A stretch of DNA of 64,000 bases, from contig PUFA01000284.1 in assembly GCA_003508835.1 (NCBI GenBank), positions 638,501 to 702,500 of the forward strand. Direction: 5' to 3'. A program made the position numbers and the translations under genes. This document shows, piece after piece, positions 44,901 through 57,334 of this stretch. Origin of the DNA: Eonycteris spelaea (Eukaryota; Chordata; Mammalia; Chiroptera; Pteropodidae). Under the pieces are notes generated by a model. It worked only from the letters and a program-made list of their open reading frames with translations. It did not search any database and was not told the origin of the DNA. Numbering within the stretch: position 1 is the first letter of the stretch; the number at the start of each line of letters is the position of its first letter.

Positions 44901-44904
44901 CCTT

Positions 44905-45570
44905 TCTTTCCCTTTGCTCACCAAGACAGCTGTGCCCCATGGAGGTCATATTTTAAAAGATGGAAGATGTTTTGTCTCATGCCATTTGCCCACTGTTTTC
45001 AATAGTCCTTATATTTTAAAAGTTTGTCTTCAATAGTGTACTAATGTGCTCAGTTTTGCTGAGAGCTTAAAACTATTTTGCTCTGTTAGAGTAGAACTTC
45101 TAAGTTAACTACCTAAAAGGACTTCTACATATCTCCATTGCCAAATATGTTTAAGGTTTCTAAATAATGTGAGGTAAGTTTAAAGAAGCTGCAGCTGCTG
45201 GTGGTAGCTATTATCTTGATTAATAGCAAAAAGACTGATCACTGACAAGTAATTAATGTTAAAGCAAAGTTCAGGAAGAATATAGATTGCCTACACCTAC
45301 CTAAACAGGTAAAGATACAAAGTCTTCATTTTTTAAAAAAACAAATAGACTTCTCTTTACCAGCACATGTGATAGAATTCAAAAAATACATTTTTAAAAC
45401 CAAAATAGAAGAACCATTAGCAAATGATTTTGACTGCGATTTGAAATGAACAGATCCTGGCAAAGAGATCATCTATTAAACAATGCATTAGATATTACAC
45501 TGCAGTGTTGACACATCATAGCTAAGAGTCAGTTGTGAAAGTCCTCAGAAGAGAAAAAATTGTATCTATG
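44905..45570. other. Unassigned sequence
   Basis: Nothing recognised. A 66-codon minus frame at 45566-45766 overlaps the L1 tail below and is incidental. Confidence 0.4.
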
Positions 45571-45574
45571 CGTG

Positions 45575-45704
45575 GTGATGGATGTCAGCTAAACTTAATG
45601 TGGTAACCATTTCATAATATAGACAGATCAAATTGTTATGTTGTACACTGAAGACTAATACAATGTTAATGTCAATCACCTCAATAATAATAAAAAAAAA
45701 ATCT
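45575..45704 (+). mobile_element. L1 3' UTR terminus
   Basis: GTGGTGATGGATGTCAGCTA, AATGTGGTAACCATTTCATA, TTGTTATGTTGTACACTGAA, GACTAATACAATGTTAATGT, CAATCACCTCAATAATAATA and an A-tail. A common carnivore/ungulate/bat-clade L1 tail. Confidence 0.8.
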
Positions 45705-45709
45705 TTGGG

Positions 45710-46884
45710 GACCACTTCCTCTACTATCTGTGTAGAGCCACATGATAAGACTTTTCTTGGTGTCAAAATGTTTCCAAATCAAATGCTAACCACCATTGTG
45801 TCTTCCTAATACACTTTAGATTCATTTACTAATTTAATTTCTCATCCTTTTATAGTGAATTTTTTTGTAAGTATATGCATATATATCATTGTTATATTTA
45901 TACACATAGTTGATACATATTACTATCTGAAAGGTAATCATAGATCTGCATTATTTTTTTTTTTCAGGCTTGCGAACAAAGAGCTCATGACATTAAGCCT
46001 CTGGAGACAGATGGAATTTCAGTGTCGACACTCTCTATTGGTTCTAAATGACCAGGTTAATAGAAGAATTGGAACGGAGAGTCATAATATTATCTCTTTT
46101 ATTTGTTTCTGGGATGAGTAGGAGAGCCCATTTTGATGATTTACTATTGACGAATCAGAAGTGGGTTTTAACTCTTAATATGTCAGCCTTCAGTACTGTG
46201 CACACTCATCAAGATTTCAATATTTCCACCTTGAGATAATGAGAAAAACCGTCCACTTTGGAAGTTACTTTCATCTAAAATTATCCTTCAGCACTTAAAT
46301 TTCAATCTCTGCTCCTTTATACCTCTACATATTGAAGAGATTAGTCATAACACTTTTGAAACAGAAATGTGCAAGTGAGGGCAATATCTTTATCCAAATA
46401 TTCATCCCACCCACATCTTTCCATACTAAAATTCTAGATAATTAAATGGTTGAAGCAATTGCCTTAAATGTTAAACAATAGAAATATCTACAGTTTAACA
46501 TCTACAGAAAAGGGCAAGTAGGAAATTTATTCCAAGAAAGAAATATCATACAAAATATCAGAATACACTTATTTGCAGCTATTTACTTTCATAATAAAAT
46601 GTTATACTGATGTAGAATCTGTTCTTTAACTATGTCAGCCTACAGATGCTATTGCCCTGCTAATAACCATTGGAAACCCTGGACCTGTAACTGAGAGCTT
46701 AACCCCACCTACCTTCTAATTGAATACTACCAAGCAGCACAGATTATATTGAAGGACTGTTGAGAGCATCAAAGAAATAAAATATGTGGAAATCTCTAAG
46801 ACATGCGCAGTGAATTAACAATATTACTTCTCTTCCTCTCTTACTTCTAATAGAGAAAATATATATGTATGTTTTATATACATA

Positions 46885-46885
<1 letters not shown>
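45710..46885. other. Unassigned sequence
   Basis: T11 run at 45954-45964, followed by moderate-GC text to about 46220 that I could not assign to any family. The rest is AT-rich. Confidence 0.35.

Positions 46886-46887
<2 letters not shown>

Positions 46888-46925
<38 letters not shown>
46888..46925. repeat. (CA)n microsatellite
   Basis: About 15 uninterrupted CA units, then TA repeats. Confidence 0.9.
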
Positions 46926-46927
<2 letters not shown>

Positions 46928-46929
46928 CT

Positions 46930-48335
46930 AAATAATATAAGTTCTCCTAAGTTTGATTCCATATATTAGAGAGATGGGTAGCTGTCAGAAGAAATCGAGC
47001 AATATAGGTAGTATATCATAATTACATGAACCTTCGAGGGGATATTTTAGAATTTGAAAAATTCAACTTTATTGTCTATCTCACTGTTAGAATTCAGCAG
47101 ACAGTAATTCAGCTTTCTACACCTCTTCGGTTACATTTAGAGACATGAGTATATGGATCTGAATAGTAAATAGTTGCTGGTTTAGCCATGACTTAGCTTT
47201 ACAGCAAAGAACAGAAATACTGGCCTAGTGTTCAAATAAAATGACAATCTGGCTGCATTTGAACCTGGTAGATTTACCTGAGCCACTAATTTGAAATATT
47301 TTTGTCAAATACCTAATTGCCAGACTGAATCTAATTTTTTTTTCAGTGGTGGGAGGGGTGATGACAATGGTGCCATAGGAGGTGGATAGAGAAAAGATTT
47401 AGAGAAACTAGGCATGTGGGTGGGGTTGGAGTAGTAGGAAAGAGAACGTTCCAAGAAAAGGGTAGATTTAAATTGGTTTCAAGAATCCAGCTCTCTTTTT
47501 TTAGCATTAACATATGACATCTGCATGCTCGCATTGGCCTTAGGAATATTTAGCATTTACCTATCTGTAAAATAAAGCTCACACCACAATCTGGTATTAA
47601 AATTTAATTGTAACTAAAATTAATTTCATCAATGTTACATGAGGAATTTTATTTTTACCTCAAAGTCAAATGCATACAAATAAGTCAGAAATATTTATAT
47701 TCTTTTAAAACACTAATTTATTAATCAAGAACACAAAATTAATAATTGGCAAAATCCAAATCAAACTGGTCTTGTTCCATCTTCAATTTACTTGTACCTC
47801 AATTTACAGAATGATACAGCTTGCTTTTTCATATGTGAATATACAAATACGAAGTAAATCTATGTTTATTTTGTTGCATATTATTTCATTTGCATATAAA
47901 ATGTTTACCCTTAAATTAAATTATTTGCATAAAATTTCACCTGACACTCTAAAATAATCTGTCTATCTAAATGGGAGGAGATATATAAAATACTTAGAAT
48001 CATTATTCATTTGCAATGAATGAGCTTTCATAATCACTTAAAGAGAAATACTTTTAACTCTATTCATAAAACTTAATTAGCAGACAATTTTTTGAGATGT
48101 TGCAATATATAGAAGGCTGAGCACTTTTATTTTTCTGTTGTTTTGTTTGTAAAGAAATGTTGAATTCATTAAATGAAACAAAGTAGAAAATGGATGAGTA
48201 CTACTTTTAAATCGGGTCAAATTCTGTTGAATAAACAGAATTCTGGGGTACAGTTTAATTCTAGAGGAGAGGGAGCAAGAGAGAAGAGAGAAAAAGTGAG
48301 AAAGAGAGATCACTAAAGATTATTGATAATTCAAA
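46930..48335. other. Unassigned AT-rich sequence
   Basis: No gene recognised. A purine-rich stretch at 48260-48310 (GAGAGGGAGCAAGAGAGAAG) is simple sequence. Confidence 0.4.
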
Positions 48336-48339
48336 GGCT

Positions 48340-48665
48340 CAGTGCTGCACTCACTCAGCAGTGTGATACTGACAATTATTAACTACAAAACTGTGGCCGC
48401 AGCACAAGGGTAAATAAGCTATCACCATGGAGCTGAGTGGTGGGACACATTCCACCGGAATGTATTTTCCAGCAGCAAGGCTCTACCTGATGACAGTTAC
48501 AATCAAGAGTGGCTGCAGGCAGCTGCTTTGCTCCAGGCCACATTCAATTATGTCGGACTGCATTAGTCCCTGGCGAAGCTGTCACCTTCTAGCCTGTGAA
48601 GTGATAGCGTGAAGAGGCTCCTGAAGTCTCTCCAGTCCCTTGCTTCGGGTTTCAGGGTGGGGGGA
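48340..48665. promoter_or_regulatory. Moderate-GC non-repetitive block, candidate regulatory element
   Basis: Holds several CpGs (GGCCGCAGC, CACCGGAATG, GTCGGACTGC, GGCGAAGC, GCGTGAAG, TTCGGG) and dense CAGCAG/CAGCTG-like motifs (GCAGGCAGCTGCTTTGCTCC at about 48513-48532), and matches no repeat known to me. A 61-codon frame (48427-48612) starts in an ACCATGG context, but it has no domain or neighbouring exon. Confidence 0.35.
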
Positions 48666-48669
48666 GGAA

Positions 48670-49465
48670 GGGAAACAATGTGGAAAAAAAGACCATTAGC
48701 ACTCTGACTGCTTGCAGCATTCATTTTGCTTTCAGAGAGTAGGAAGAAAAAAAATAGCTTAGGTGAGCTGGATTCAAGAAGTTGTCTGGTGTTGAATAAT
48801 TGCAGGGTTATTTTTTTCCCTCTTCAACAAGTAGCTCTTTTTCAGGAGGTAGTACCAGGAGAGTGTCCTATTTTCAGGATTTGAGAGTCACTATGGCTCA
48901 CCCTCCTCGGGAGATAGCAGTTGCATTGGAATATATTTGTGAATATATGATATCCCTGAGGATTCTCTAGCAGTCAAGATATTTTGCAGAGTCTGATCTG
49001 CAAGTGTGGAATATTTGATTTCTTGTCTAAGCTTTCCAGAACTTTAGATTGGATAGATTTTGAGATTTCTTTCCTAAGGGATCACGACGTTTGGAGCTAA
49101 AGAGAAATAAATTCAGGTTATTCTGGGAAATTATTGGGGCATAATGTATTTTTGATGATCAACCTGCCCAAAAGATGTTATAACCTTTACCACACTACAA
49201 TCAATGACTGAAGACAGTTAATATTAGAGATTTTCAAGGTTACGTTAGTATTTTCACTTTTACACAGAGCATATAAATTCTCAAATGGAGTTGAGCAAGG
49301 TTATAGCAACTAATATTTCATTATAATACCTAATTAAGTCCTACAATCTAGTAAAATTGGCAGGAAGACAGTTATTTACTGAAAACACTAAATAAATTTC
49401 AAGTACCATGGTGTTAAGATGCAATGTCTATTCTCAAGATATCATCTAGTTGGAGAAAAAACATA
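48670..49465. other. Unassigned sequence
   Basis: Nothing recognised. A G-rich start at 48657-48672 does not form a full quadruplex motif. Confidence 0.4.
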
Positions 49466-49469
49466 ATGT

Positions 49470-49660
49470 AAAACACTGAAGATGAATTCTAGAGCACCTG
49501 GGACTCTCCCCTATTACTCACTCTGTAACACTGGACAAGTCACTTAACCTCTCTTCGAGTTTTCATATTGGAAAAACAAGCACAAGGATGCCTCGCCAAA
49601 GAGATTATGAAAGAATAGATGCTATGTGATTTAAAATTTAACCAAAGTACAGAAAGTCTG
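49470..49660 (+). repeat. MIR SINE
   Basis: ATTCTAGAGCACCTGGGACT, ACTCACTCTGTAACACTGGA, CAAGTCACTTAACCTCTCTT, GTTTTCATATTGGAAAAACA in order, matching the sense MIR core. Confidence 0.75.
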
Positions 49661-49664
49661 AATT

Positions 49665-50250
49665 TTTTTTTAATTTTGTTAATTTAAAATTCTTCTGTTT
49701 GTATGAAAAGTTTTTAAATTTCTTCACTTCGTATTGATAACATGGGGCATTTTTGTGGCATCATCAGTAAAACAAATAATTAGTGATTTTTCCTGAATGC
49801 CAATTGCCACCATGGTCACAGTAGACAAATTTCTTAACATTGATAATGATAAATTGGTACTCTTTAAACTGGGGATCTGCTGTTTCATTCAGATTAAATT
49901 GGGCAGAGGAATTGCCTGAGCTTTGTGAAGCAGTAGCAATCTGGCTTCTTAGTGACTCAAAACAAATAAATAAACAACTGAAGTACCAGAAGGTCCTGGG
50001 TTATGATCTTCCTGGCATGCTGTGAGGTCTGGTGCAAAACCCTCACTTCTCCAACAACTGACTGGCTTAATGAGTCTTCTTCCTGCCCCAGTCCTCTACA
50101 TTAAGAAGGAAGCAGTAATATATTAAACCTTCTGAACAGAAAACACTTCTTTCTGGCCCCACTTCTTGAGGTTTATGAGAAACTTCATTAATTACTTAAA
50201 AGTTATTAGGGAGCGTTCAAAACCAAATTCCCAACTAAGAGAAAGAGCCT
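49665..50250. other. Unassigned sequence
   Basis: No gene or repeat bounded. Confidence 0.4.
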
Positions 50251-50253
50251 ATT

Positions 50254-50256
<3 letters not shown>

Positions 50257-50289
<33 letters not shown>

Positions 50290-50290
50290 T
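50257..50290. repeat. (TCTA)n microsatellite
   Basis: Eight perfect tetranucleotide units. Confidence 0.9.
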
Positions 50291-50295
50291 TATGC

Positions 50296-50314
50296 AGTAG
50301 TAGTAGCGGTGGTG

Positions 50315-50366
<52 letters not shown>
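50296..50366. repeat. (GTA)/(GTG) trinucleotide repeat
   Basis: A TAG/GTG triplet array of about 70 bp. The minus-strand frame over it encodes a run of tyrosines and histidines for this reason, not as a protein. Confidence 0.9.
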
Positions 50367-50371
50367 AAGCA

Positions 50372-50930
50372 GTAATGCATAGATCCTTGGAAGAGTTTCT
50401 CAAGTTGTATATGTCCTGTATGTGCTTCCGCGTGCCTTTCTAACAACCTTAATTGTGACCTTAGAGTTTTCTTGGCAGGGTAGTTATACGCAGTGCTACA
50501 GTAATTTTCCAAATTTAAAGGAAAACATACGGCCCAGCCTATCCGTGAAAAGAACAATGGCTGGTATCTAAGTCATTAAAAACACACATTTACGCTGATC
50601 CATCTTTTGGAGAATCCCAGTTGATTTCCCACACACTTCTAGATGTAGACATGCCTCTCTGTTAAGACACACATTCCTCTACTGTGTTCCCAATGTGGCC
50701 TTTTATGGCCTAGCTTACCCTGTTTCTGATGAATCAAGCCCAGAATACCACTTCAGTATTTTTTGTTTTATGGACATTAATAGCAAAAGGTTGAGCAAAG
50801 AACAGACTGCACAGTTGCACAAAGGAGTAAACATACCCTGTGCTGAAGAACTTTACCACTCACTCCTCTTGTAATCATCGTCAGGTTGAAATTTCAGAGG
50901 GAATCTCATGCTGGAAAAAGAATGCCTTTA
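50372..50930. other. Unassigned sequence
   Basis: Nothing recognised. Confidence 0.4.
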
Positions 50931-50931
50931 A

Positions 50932-50935
50932 TCTC

Positions 50936-50986
<51 letters not shown>

Positions 50987-51065
50987 ATCTATCCATCATC
51001 TATCTATCTATCTAATCCTATTTATTTATCTATCTATTTATTTGTTTGTTTGTTTGTTTGTTTTT
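50932..51065. repeat. (CTAT)n with (TTTA) and (TTTG) extensions
   Basis: Roughly 130 bp of compound tetranucleotide repeat: CTAT units to about 50990, imperfect CTAT/ATCC units, then TTTA and six TTTG units. Confidence 0.9.
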
Positions 51066-51069
51066 GTGT

Positions 51070-52315
51070 CATGGCATGATTTCCTAACTGCTAAAAAAGG
51101 TTTAGTGTGCCCTTTTATCTCAGAAAAATAAATCTGATGCCATCACTAATAGAATGAGACTTTATTGTATCTCCAAAGTCACAAGTACTCAACAACGTGT
51201 TGTTCTAAAGGAAAAATACCCCGTGGTTGAAATAAAACCATATTTTTTCTCTGAAATCTTTTACTCTTAAAGAGTTAAAGAGTGGGAGAAAATATTTTCA
51301 CCTTTTGAAACAAATTCCTGTTATTTAAATACAAAGGATTCTGTTCTTTTATATCCTGATGGTGATGATAAACAATGTAGCCTCAAACAGAGGCCTCTCC
51401 ACTTTAACTAACATTTATCTACATAAACAGAGGGTGTCCTTAGCAGAAGCCAGTGCTGCATGTGGATAGGAAGAGAGAGAAGAGCCACGTGGGACATCCA
51501 AATGTATGAAGTGGTACATTGAGGCAAAGAGAGGGAAGCAGAGTGGGTAAAAGCAGAACCAGCCTGTCTAAATAGAAAAGGCCATGACCAGAAGAGTTAA
51601 ACCTGGTAAATGAGGAGAGGTAGTGAGGAGAGGGGAGATGAATTGATGCCTATAGGTGATTAACAGAAACCACGGGATCCCCTATGAACTTTGCTGGAAG
51701 CACTTTGCTTTCTGGCTTGCTTCATTCATTTTTTCCTTTTGTATATCTAGAATTATTTATTCCTGACCAGAAATGCATAAGAAGGCATTTTTGGAAATAA
51801 AAACAAAGTGAGGAAGAATATAATTTACAAAACTTATTGTACTATGATGGTGATTTCTTAAATAGTACAGACATACATATATATTTAGGTATACATACAC
51901 ATACTTATATATACATACATTAGATATGTGTATATTTATCATTTTTCATGTGAATAAATATTCTTTGGACAGAGGAAGATTCTTAATAATTTGCTTTGGA
52001 GAGTTTTTAAGCAACTGTTACATTTTAAAGCATTAAATTAATATTAAATATTAAATGAATATTAATTAAAGAACATAATATTAAAATGCCTAATAAGAGA
52101 CAGATTCTTGAATGTAAAGAGTGTGTGTAAAACTTTCATGATTAGCAACAATGTACTTTTAAGTTAAAAGTGTTGCTTTGAAAAGAGATATTTCACATGC
52201 AGTGGTATCTCATATACATAAATATGCGATATTGAGTGCCCAAAAGTTAAGGACAGTGATTTTTTAGGATCATGACAATTCTTGTTCCCTAGTTTTCTTC
52301 AGATGTATATGAAGG
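51070..52315. other. Unassigned sequence
   Basis: A short (TA)/(ACAT) stretch at 51880-51930. No gene recognised. Confidence 0.4.
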
Positions 52316-52319
52316 GAGG

Positions 52320-52570
52320 TATGGATTGAGTATTGATATGTATCTGTACTAACGTATTAAGCTCAGCAGAGCACATGGAGATCAAACCCACCTTGTTTGC
52401 CCAGATGAGCAGCAGTCAAATGTTTTCATCATTGGATTTGTGATGAGAGGCCTTGATTAATCATGTGAAGATTCCTATAGTCTTTGCAAGCAGCCAAAAA
52501 TAAGCCAGGATGATCAGAGAAATGTGCACTTCCCAGGGAATTTCAGACATGCTAAAGAGAAGCTCCTTGA
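52320..52570. promoter_or_regulatory. Non-repetitive block, weak regulatory candidate
   Basis: Less AT-rich than its flanks, no repeat recognised. Contains TTGATTAATCATG (homeodomain-type palindrome, about 52452-52464), TGATGAGAGGCCTTG, and CAGATGAGCAGCAG E-box-like text. Motif evidence only. Confidence 0.25.
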
Positions 52571-52574
52571 ATTA

Positions 52575-53825
52575 AAAAGAAAACTATATATATTTACCTT
52601 TGGAGAAGAGTAAATATATATAATAGAATTTTTAAAATAAATCAGATATCAAAGTTTTTATTATGTTTTTTGCCTTTTTTTTTCTTTTAAGATGATTCAC
52701 TAGGTATACACCGAAAGTAATTCATCTAATTTTCAATTTGACTAGAATAATGCTATAGAGTGCTGTCATATCGAAAATGGTTTACTTAGTGTTATGGCAG
52801 GAAAATAAATTCCTTTTTTTAATATTTTTCAAATGACCAACCCACCGTTTCCTTTTCCCAATATGATTCGTTCTCTTTAGATTCCAAATAAGAACTACAA
52901 TCTTTTTTAAAAATGTAATCCACATGCAAGTCCATAATTTCTTATTAAACATAGTACCAGATAAATTTTATAACTCAGAATTTTGTAAAATGTAAAGGTT
53001 ACATACTGTATATTATGTAGAACCCTGAATGGGGCCTTGGGCTGGATCATCATTCAACACATTAACATTTCTGTAGTGAAAATATATGAATAATTCATAA
53101 TAAGTAGGATGAATAAGGGCTATAAGTAGCTTCCTCAGTTGAGGTTATTTTTCAATGCCAAATTAATTTTTTAAACTTAGGGCTCCCAGAGGTTTCCAAA
53201 TTTCAAGATTGAAGATGAGGAAATATGAACATGTATTTAGAAATGTCTTATTATTTAGAATTATTACAAAAGAATTCTAAAATTCTAGAAGCTGGTCTCA
53301 GTAAAATATAATCTAATGTTTAAAAAATATTATTTATGGAATCGATTATTTTAAAACTGGTTATATTATATCTCTATTAACTGTATTGCAAATAATATTT
53401 CTATATTTTTATAAAATATTTTAAGATTATATATATAATCAGAAGCTTCATACAAATTACAATTTTTTGATAGTGAATAAATGTGAAGCCAAAGGATATG
53501 TGAATAAACACCAAAAAGTACATTAAATATTAAGTTCAGAAACACTATTTTTATTATTTATTTGGTTTCATCCAAAGTTTTTCTTATTAAAATAACAAAT
53601 TTTCTATTTTTAACCTCGAACTTCACAAAATCTGGGCCTTGCATCTCAGGCTAACTTTAGATATTAGAAGATTTATTTACTAGGATTATATTTTACTTAG
53701 AGAAGAAATGGCAAAAAGGGGCTATTTTAAGTCACATGATTAGAATCCCCATCCATGATATCATATAAACCCTAATAATTAGGTAAGTCCCAAATATTAC
53801 ATTCTGGAATTTTTAGAATACTCAT
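52575..53825. other. Unassigned AT-rich sequence
   Basis: No gene or repeat recognised. Confidence 0.4.
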
Positions 53826-53945
53826 ATGAGTCAAAGAAAGACAAGAAGAAATGAAAAAAAGAGAAGCGAGAGAAGGAAGGAAGGAACGGATAAAGGAAAG
53901 ACAAAAAAAAGAAAGGAAGACGAACAAAGCAGAAAAGACAGCTCG
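53826..53945. repeat. Purine-rich (GAAA/GGAA) low-complexity tract
   Basis: AAGAAAGACAAGAAG, GAAGGAAGGAAGGAACGG and AAAGACAAAAAAAAGAAAGG. The plus frame at 53851-54042 is lysine/arginine-rich because of this composition. Confidence 0.75.
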
Positions 53946-53949
53946 ATTT

Positions 53950-56340
53950 CCCTCTGAGAGAGTTGTGCTTTGGCACCTTAACCCTTACTCTTTAGGGGTC
54001 AAGATAAAGAAAAGGTATCTCTCATGGCACATTGGTTTGTGAAAACCAGGACAATTCAGAAATGGTCTCCAAAGAATTAGGGTTGGAAATGATTTCCAGA
54101 TACATAGTATAAAACAGGGCCCAGAGCAGGTATTAACAAAACAAACCTCTCTAATGAAGAAGGCCAGATGCCAAGAACACAAAGCAAGGTGCACTGCAAG
54201 GGGAATGTAGACTGAGAGACAGCCAGGGTCACATGAGATGCTCTTAGACCCAGCTCCAGAGCCTAAAGCCAGGGTCTCACATAAGAACCAGAGTCAAAAT
54301 AAGGCATAGACACAATCCATGTGGGCTGAATACTGGTACAGAAACAAGATCCTCAGACATGGTCTTTTCTTACAGGGAGAGAAATCTAGTAGCCCAGGCT
54401 CACAGAGAGGCCACGCTTGGGTAGTAGGTCACTTTGCCTTTCTCTAGTTAAAAAGTCACATGTAGAGCCAAAGAGCTGGCAAGAACTCACATCGAGTATG
54501 CAGTCACATATATGCAGTAGTTTATAGCACATGCACAGTACAACAGGATAAAAATAATAAGACAACCTGAGGTAAGGAACATAACAGTGACCCCCCCCCC
54601 ACAAGTACTTATTAATACACATCCAGCATATAAACATAGCCAGATAGAGCACCATCTTGTAAGTTTCATAAAAAATACTCCCAGGAGGTCTCTATCCCAC
54701 TTTTACATCCCTGTCTTTGGCCCCGGAATGACTGTAGGTATGAAAAGTGTAAAAGGAGAGAAAAATAAAGTAAATAAAAATGGAAGGAAAGAAGCTCCTC
54801 CGAGACATCAGTCATGTGTACAAGCTTTGTCATAAAAAAAAAAAATTGCCCTTACAAAGCCTGTCAGTTGCTAAGTTTGCTCTGACTCTTTAATTCCTAT
54901 TGTCTTTAAAAAGCAGTATAGTAATAGTAATAACTATTTATTCTTGGTTACAGAATTAATCAGTTCCTGTGGTGCATGAGTATGATGGCCTGTGTGGACT
55001 GAGGATTTTTTCATTGGATATTTTCATTCTTTGCCTTTGGCAAAAATTCTACCAGTAGTGATAAATAATTCCATACCCCTAAGTGGATATTATTATTATT
55101 TTCAAGTGTATGCCACAGCTGGCTCCTAGCCTGTCAACTCTCTCAGAGTCACAGATGCTGTGTACATACCTGTTGACAATTCTGTGAGTGAAAACAGCTC
55201 ACCATTCTTACATTCATACTTCTGCTTTTTCATCCTAATAGTGTCCCTTGAAAACACTGCAGAGGGAAGGGAAGAGAGACAGACTGAGGCAAAAGTGTAA
55301 ATAGTGTGGATTTTGCCTTCGGGGTTAGCATATATACCTACTTCTCAGATGTTTTATTTCACAGCCAGCTCACTTGTTATACTAGGGGATAGAACAAAAA
55401 TACAAACCCACCTCTATTTTAAAGGACCAGCATAATGTCTTCACATAGTAGGAACTAAAAATTGCTGAATGAAGAAAAAAGTGAATGAGGGGTAAGATAT
55501 GGTTTGTTTTGCTCTTTTTTAATCTATGGGCCTCTCCTTCTCTGTTTTACTGTCTTCCTAATCCCTTCGACAATCACATTTCTCCTACCCCCTGGTGCCT
55601 ACTACCTTCACACCGCCCCCTGGCTGGCCCCAGTGCAATATCTCACTTGTCCTTAGACATTATTTTCAACTCTTACCTTTTTCTCTCTATTAAAATGTGC
55701 TCTTCCAGCCAATCAAAACTCCTGTACCAGTACCAATTACTTAATTGAATAGCCAAATATTTTTAAATGTGTTAATTAACAAGTGGGTTACCCTTTATAT
55801 ATCCACATCCTAAACTCAGCTAAGGAATTGGGAAATGATAGAAATTCCCAACATTAACTAGCTGGAGACCAGTTGAACAGGACAGTTATTTGGGAATGTT
55901 ACTCAAATTGCATCATGCACTGTTTACCATTCCCACTTATACAGAGCTGGCCGTGTTTAAAAGACTAAAAAAACTGAATACATATTTTTTGAAATAAAAA
56001 AAATCTATTAATTAACAAAAACTAAAACAGTTATATAAGATTAACATGAGGGAAAGGGAGAACAAAATATACTGAAGGAAGACTATTTTAAATGTATAAT
56101 ATGGAAAAAACAATTATTCCTGAAGGAATCACAGACCCCCAAACTAAAAAGATTCCTCTGAACATGTTTTGTTACTATTAATTGGGTAATTTCACTTGAG
56201 CACTGAAGAAGAGCTCCCCAAAACATGCATTTTCAACCTGTTTTTAAAAACTAAACAAATCAAGTCAAAGACTCAGAAGTGAATTATGGGCTTGATAGTG
56301 CCAAAAACATAGTCAATAGTTTTATTAGAAGCTTCATGGC
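53950..56340. other. Unassigned sequence with a C10 run
   Basis: C10 at 54591-54600. Moderate-GC text at 54060-54380 and 55500-55640 was not assigned to any family. Frames on both strands (up to 89 codons) have no recognised domain. Confidence 0.35.
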
Positions 56341-56344
56341 TAAA

Positions 56345-56578
56345 ACACTAGATTTTGACTAAAGAAAACTAAGTTTTATTCCCACCTCCACCACTAATTG
56401 TACAACTCTTTCAACAGAGTAGAATCTTTAAAAAAAAAAAAAAAATCATGATTAACAAATAAATAAATAAGGGGGTGACTGGCTCTGGGCTAGTCATTCC
56501 AATCACTGCAAATCTATAAAATGAAGGAGTTGAACATGGAGTCTCTACAGTTTATTTCTAATACTGAAATTCTATAAT
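56345..56578 (+). repeat. MIR-type SINE with an internal A16 run
   Basis: ACACTAGATTTTGACTAAAG, ACTAAGTTTTATTCCCACCT, CACCACTAATTGTACAACTC, GGGCTAGTCATTCCAATCAC, ATCTATAAAATGAAGGAGTT and TGAAATTCTATAATTC, the same terminal phrase seen (antisense) at 9488. An A16 run at 56430-56445 with an AATA extension interrupts the middle. Confidence 0.6.
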
Positions 56579-56579
56579 T

Positions 56580-57235
56580 CACCAAACTCCCCCAAGGGGG
56601 TCTTGTAGGTATGTTCTGAAATAGAGATGGAGAAAAGCAGTTGACCACAGGGAATCAGAGATCAAAGAAATATCTTTGCACCCTCCTCCTTCCCTCCCTT
56701 CTTTAGACGTATGGATATCATGACAGTAATCCATGTTGGTGGCACTGCCCCAGGCACCAAATGCCATCACCACTCTTGTGTCCATTACAAACCTGAGGTC
56801 ACAGAAGAGCAACACAGAGAAGAAAATCTGTAATTCAGCACCAGTGAGCCAAGTGCCCTAAACAGCCATTTCCGAAGCAGCTGTAGTCCAACCATATAAG
56901 CTTAATGGTTTGTGTAACAGGGGTAGCAGCCCTTACTCTACTGGGTATTAGAATTCAAAAAATAGAGTGAAAAAATTACTAAAAGATATGAGAAAAGTTT
57001 GCTTGCAGCATAAGTGAACATAAACGGTCCATTATATACCAAGGCATCATTAAAAGCAACCTTGCTTAGAAATGGATTTCATAAATTTGAAAGTTCTATG
57101 CAAATATACGTTAGTCTGGGGCGTTTCGCCACCTTCTATCTAATCGTGAATTTTTTTTTTTTTCTAAATCAGACAAGAAAACGACCAATTCCACAATTCG
57201 AATTTCAAAATAATTCTGAGGAGAGAAACATGAGT
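56580..57235. other. Unassigned sequence
   Basis: The 78-codon minus frame at 56579-56815 and the plus frame at 57014-57274 have no identified domain. Nothing else recognised. Confidence 0.35.
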
Positions 57236-57239
57236 TTTC

Positions 57240-57330
57240 GTCATGGTTCATTCAGCTCACAACTAGCCGTGTGACCTTGCGCGGGCATTTAACATCTCTA
57301 GTCCCCAGGTTCCATTTGTTGGAGGCATTT
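57240..57330 (+). repeat. MIR SINE core fragment
   Basis: TCACAACTAGCCGTGTGACC, TTGCGCGGGCATTTAACATC, TCTAGTCCCCAGGTTCC: the MIR core in sense orientation. Confidence 0.65.
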
Positions 57331-57334
57331 GAGC

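Noticed and set aside
45949..46260. Second 5S SINE suggested by a T11 run and CAGGCTTG text
   Set aside because: Only the last few bases resemble the SINE tail junction. No 5S head and no matching duplication were found.
50840..51131. Long Ser/Ile/Tyr-repeat frames
   Set aside because: They translate the (CTAT)n microsatellite.
53851..54042. Charged Lys/Arg-rich frame
   Set aside because: Produced by the purine-rich low-complexity tract.
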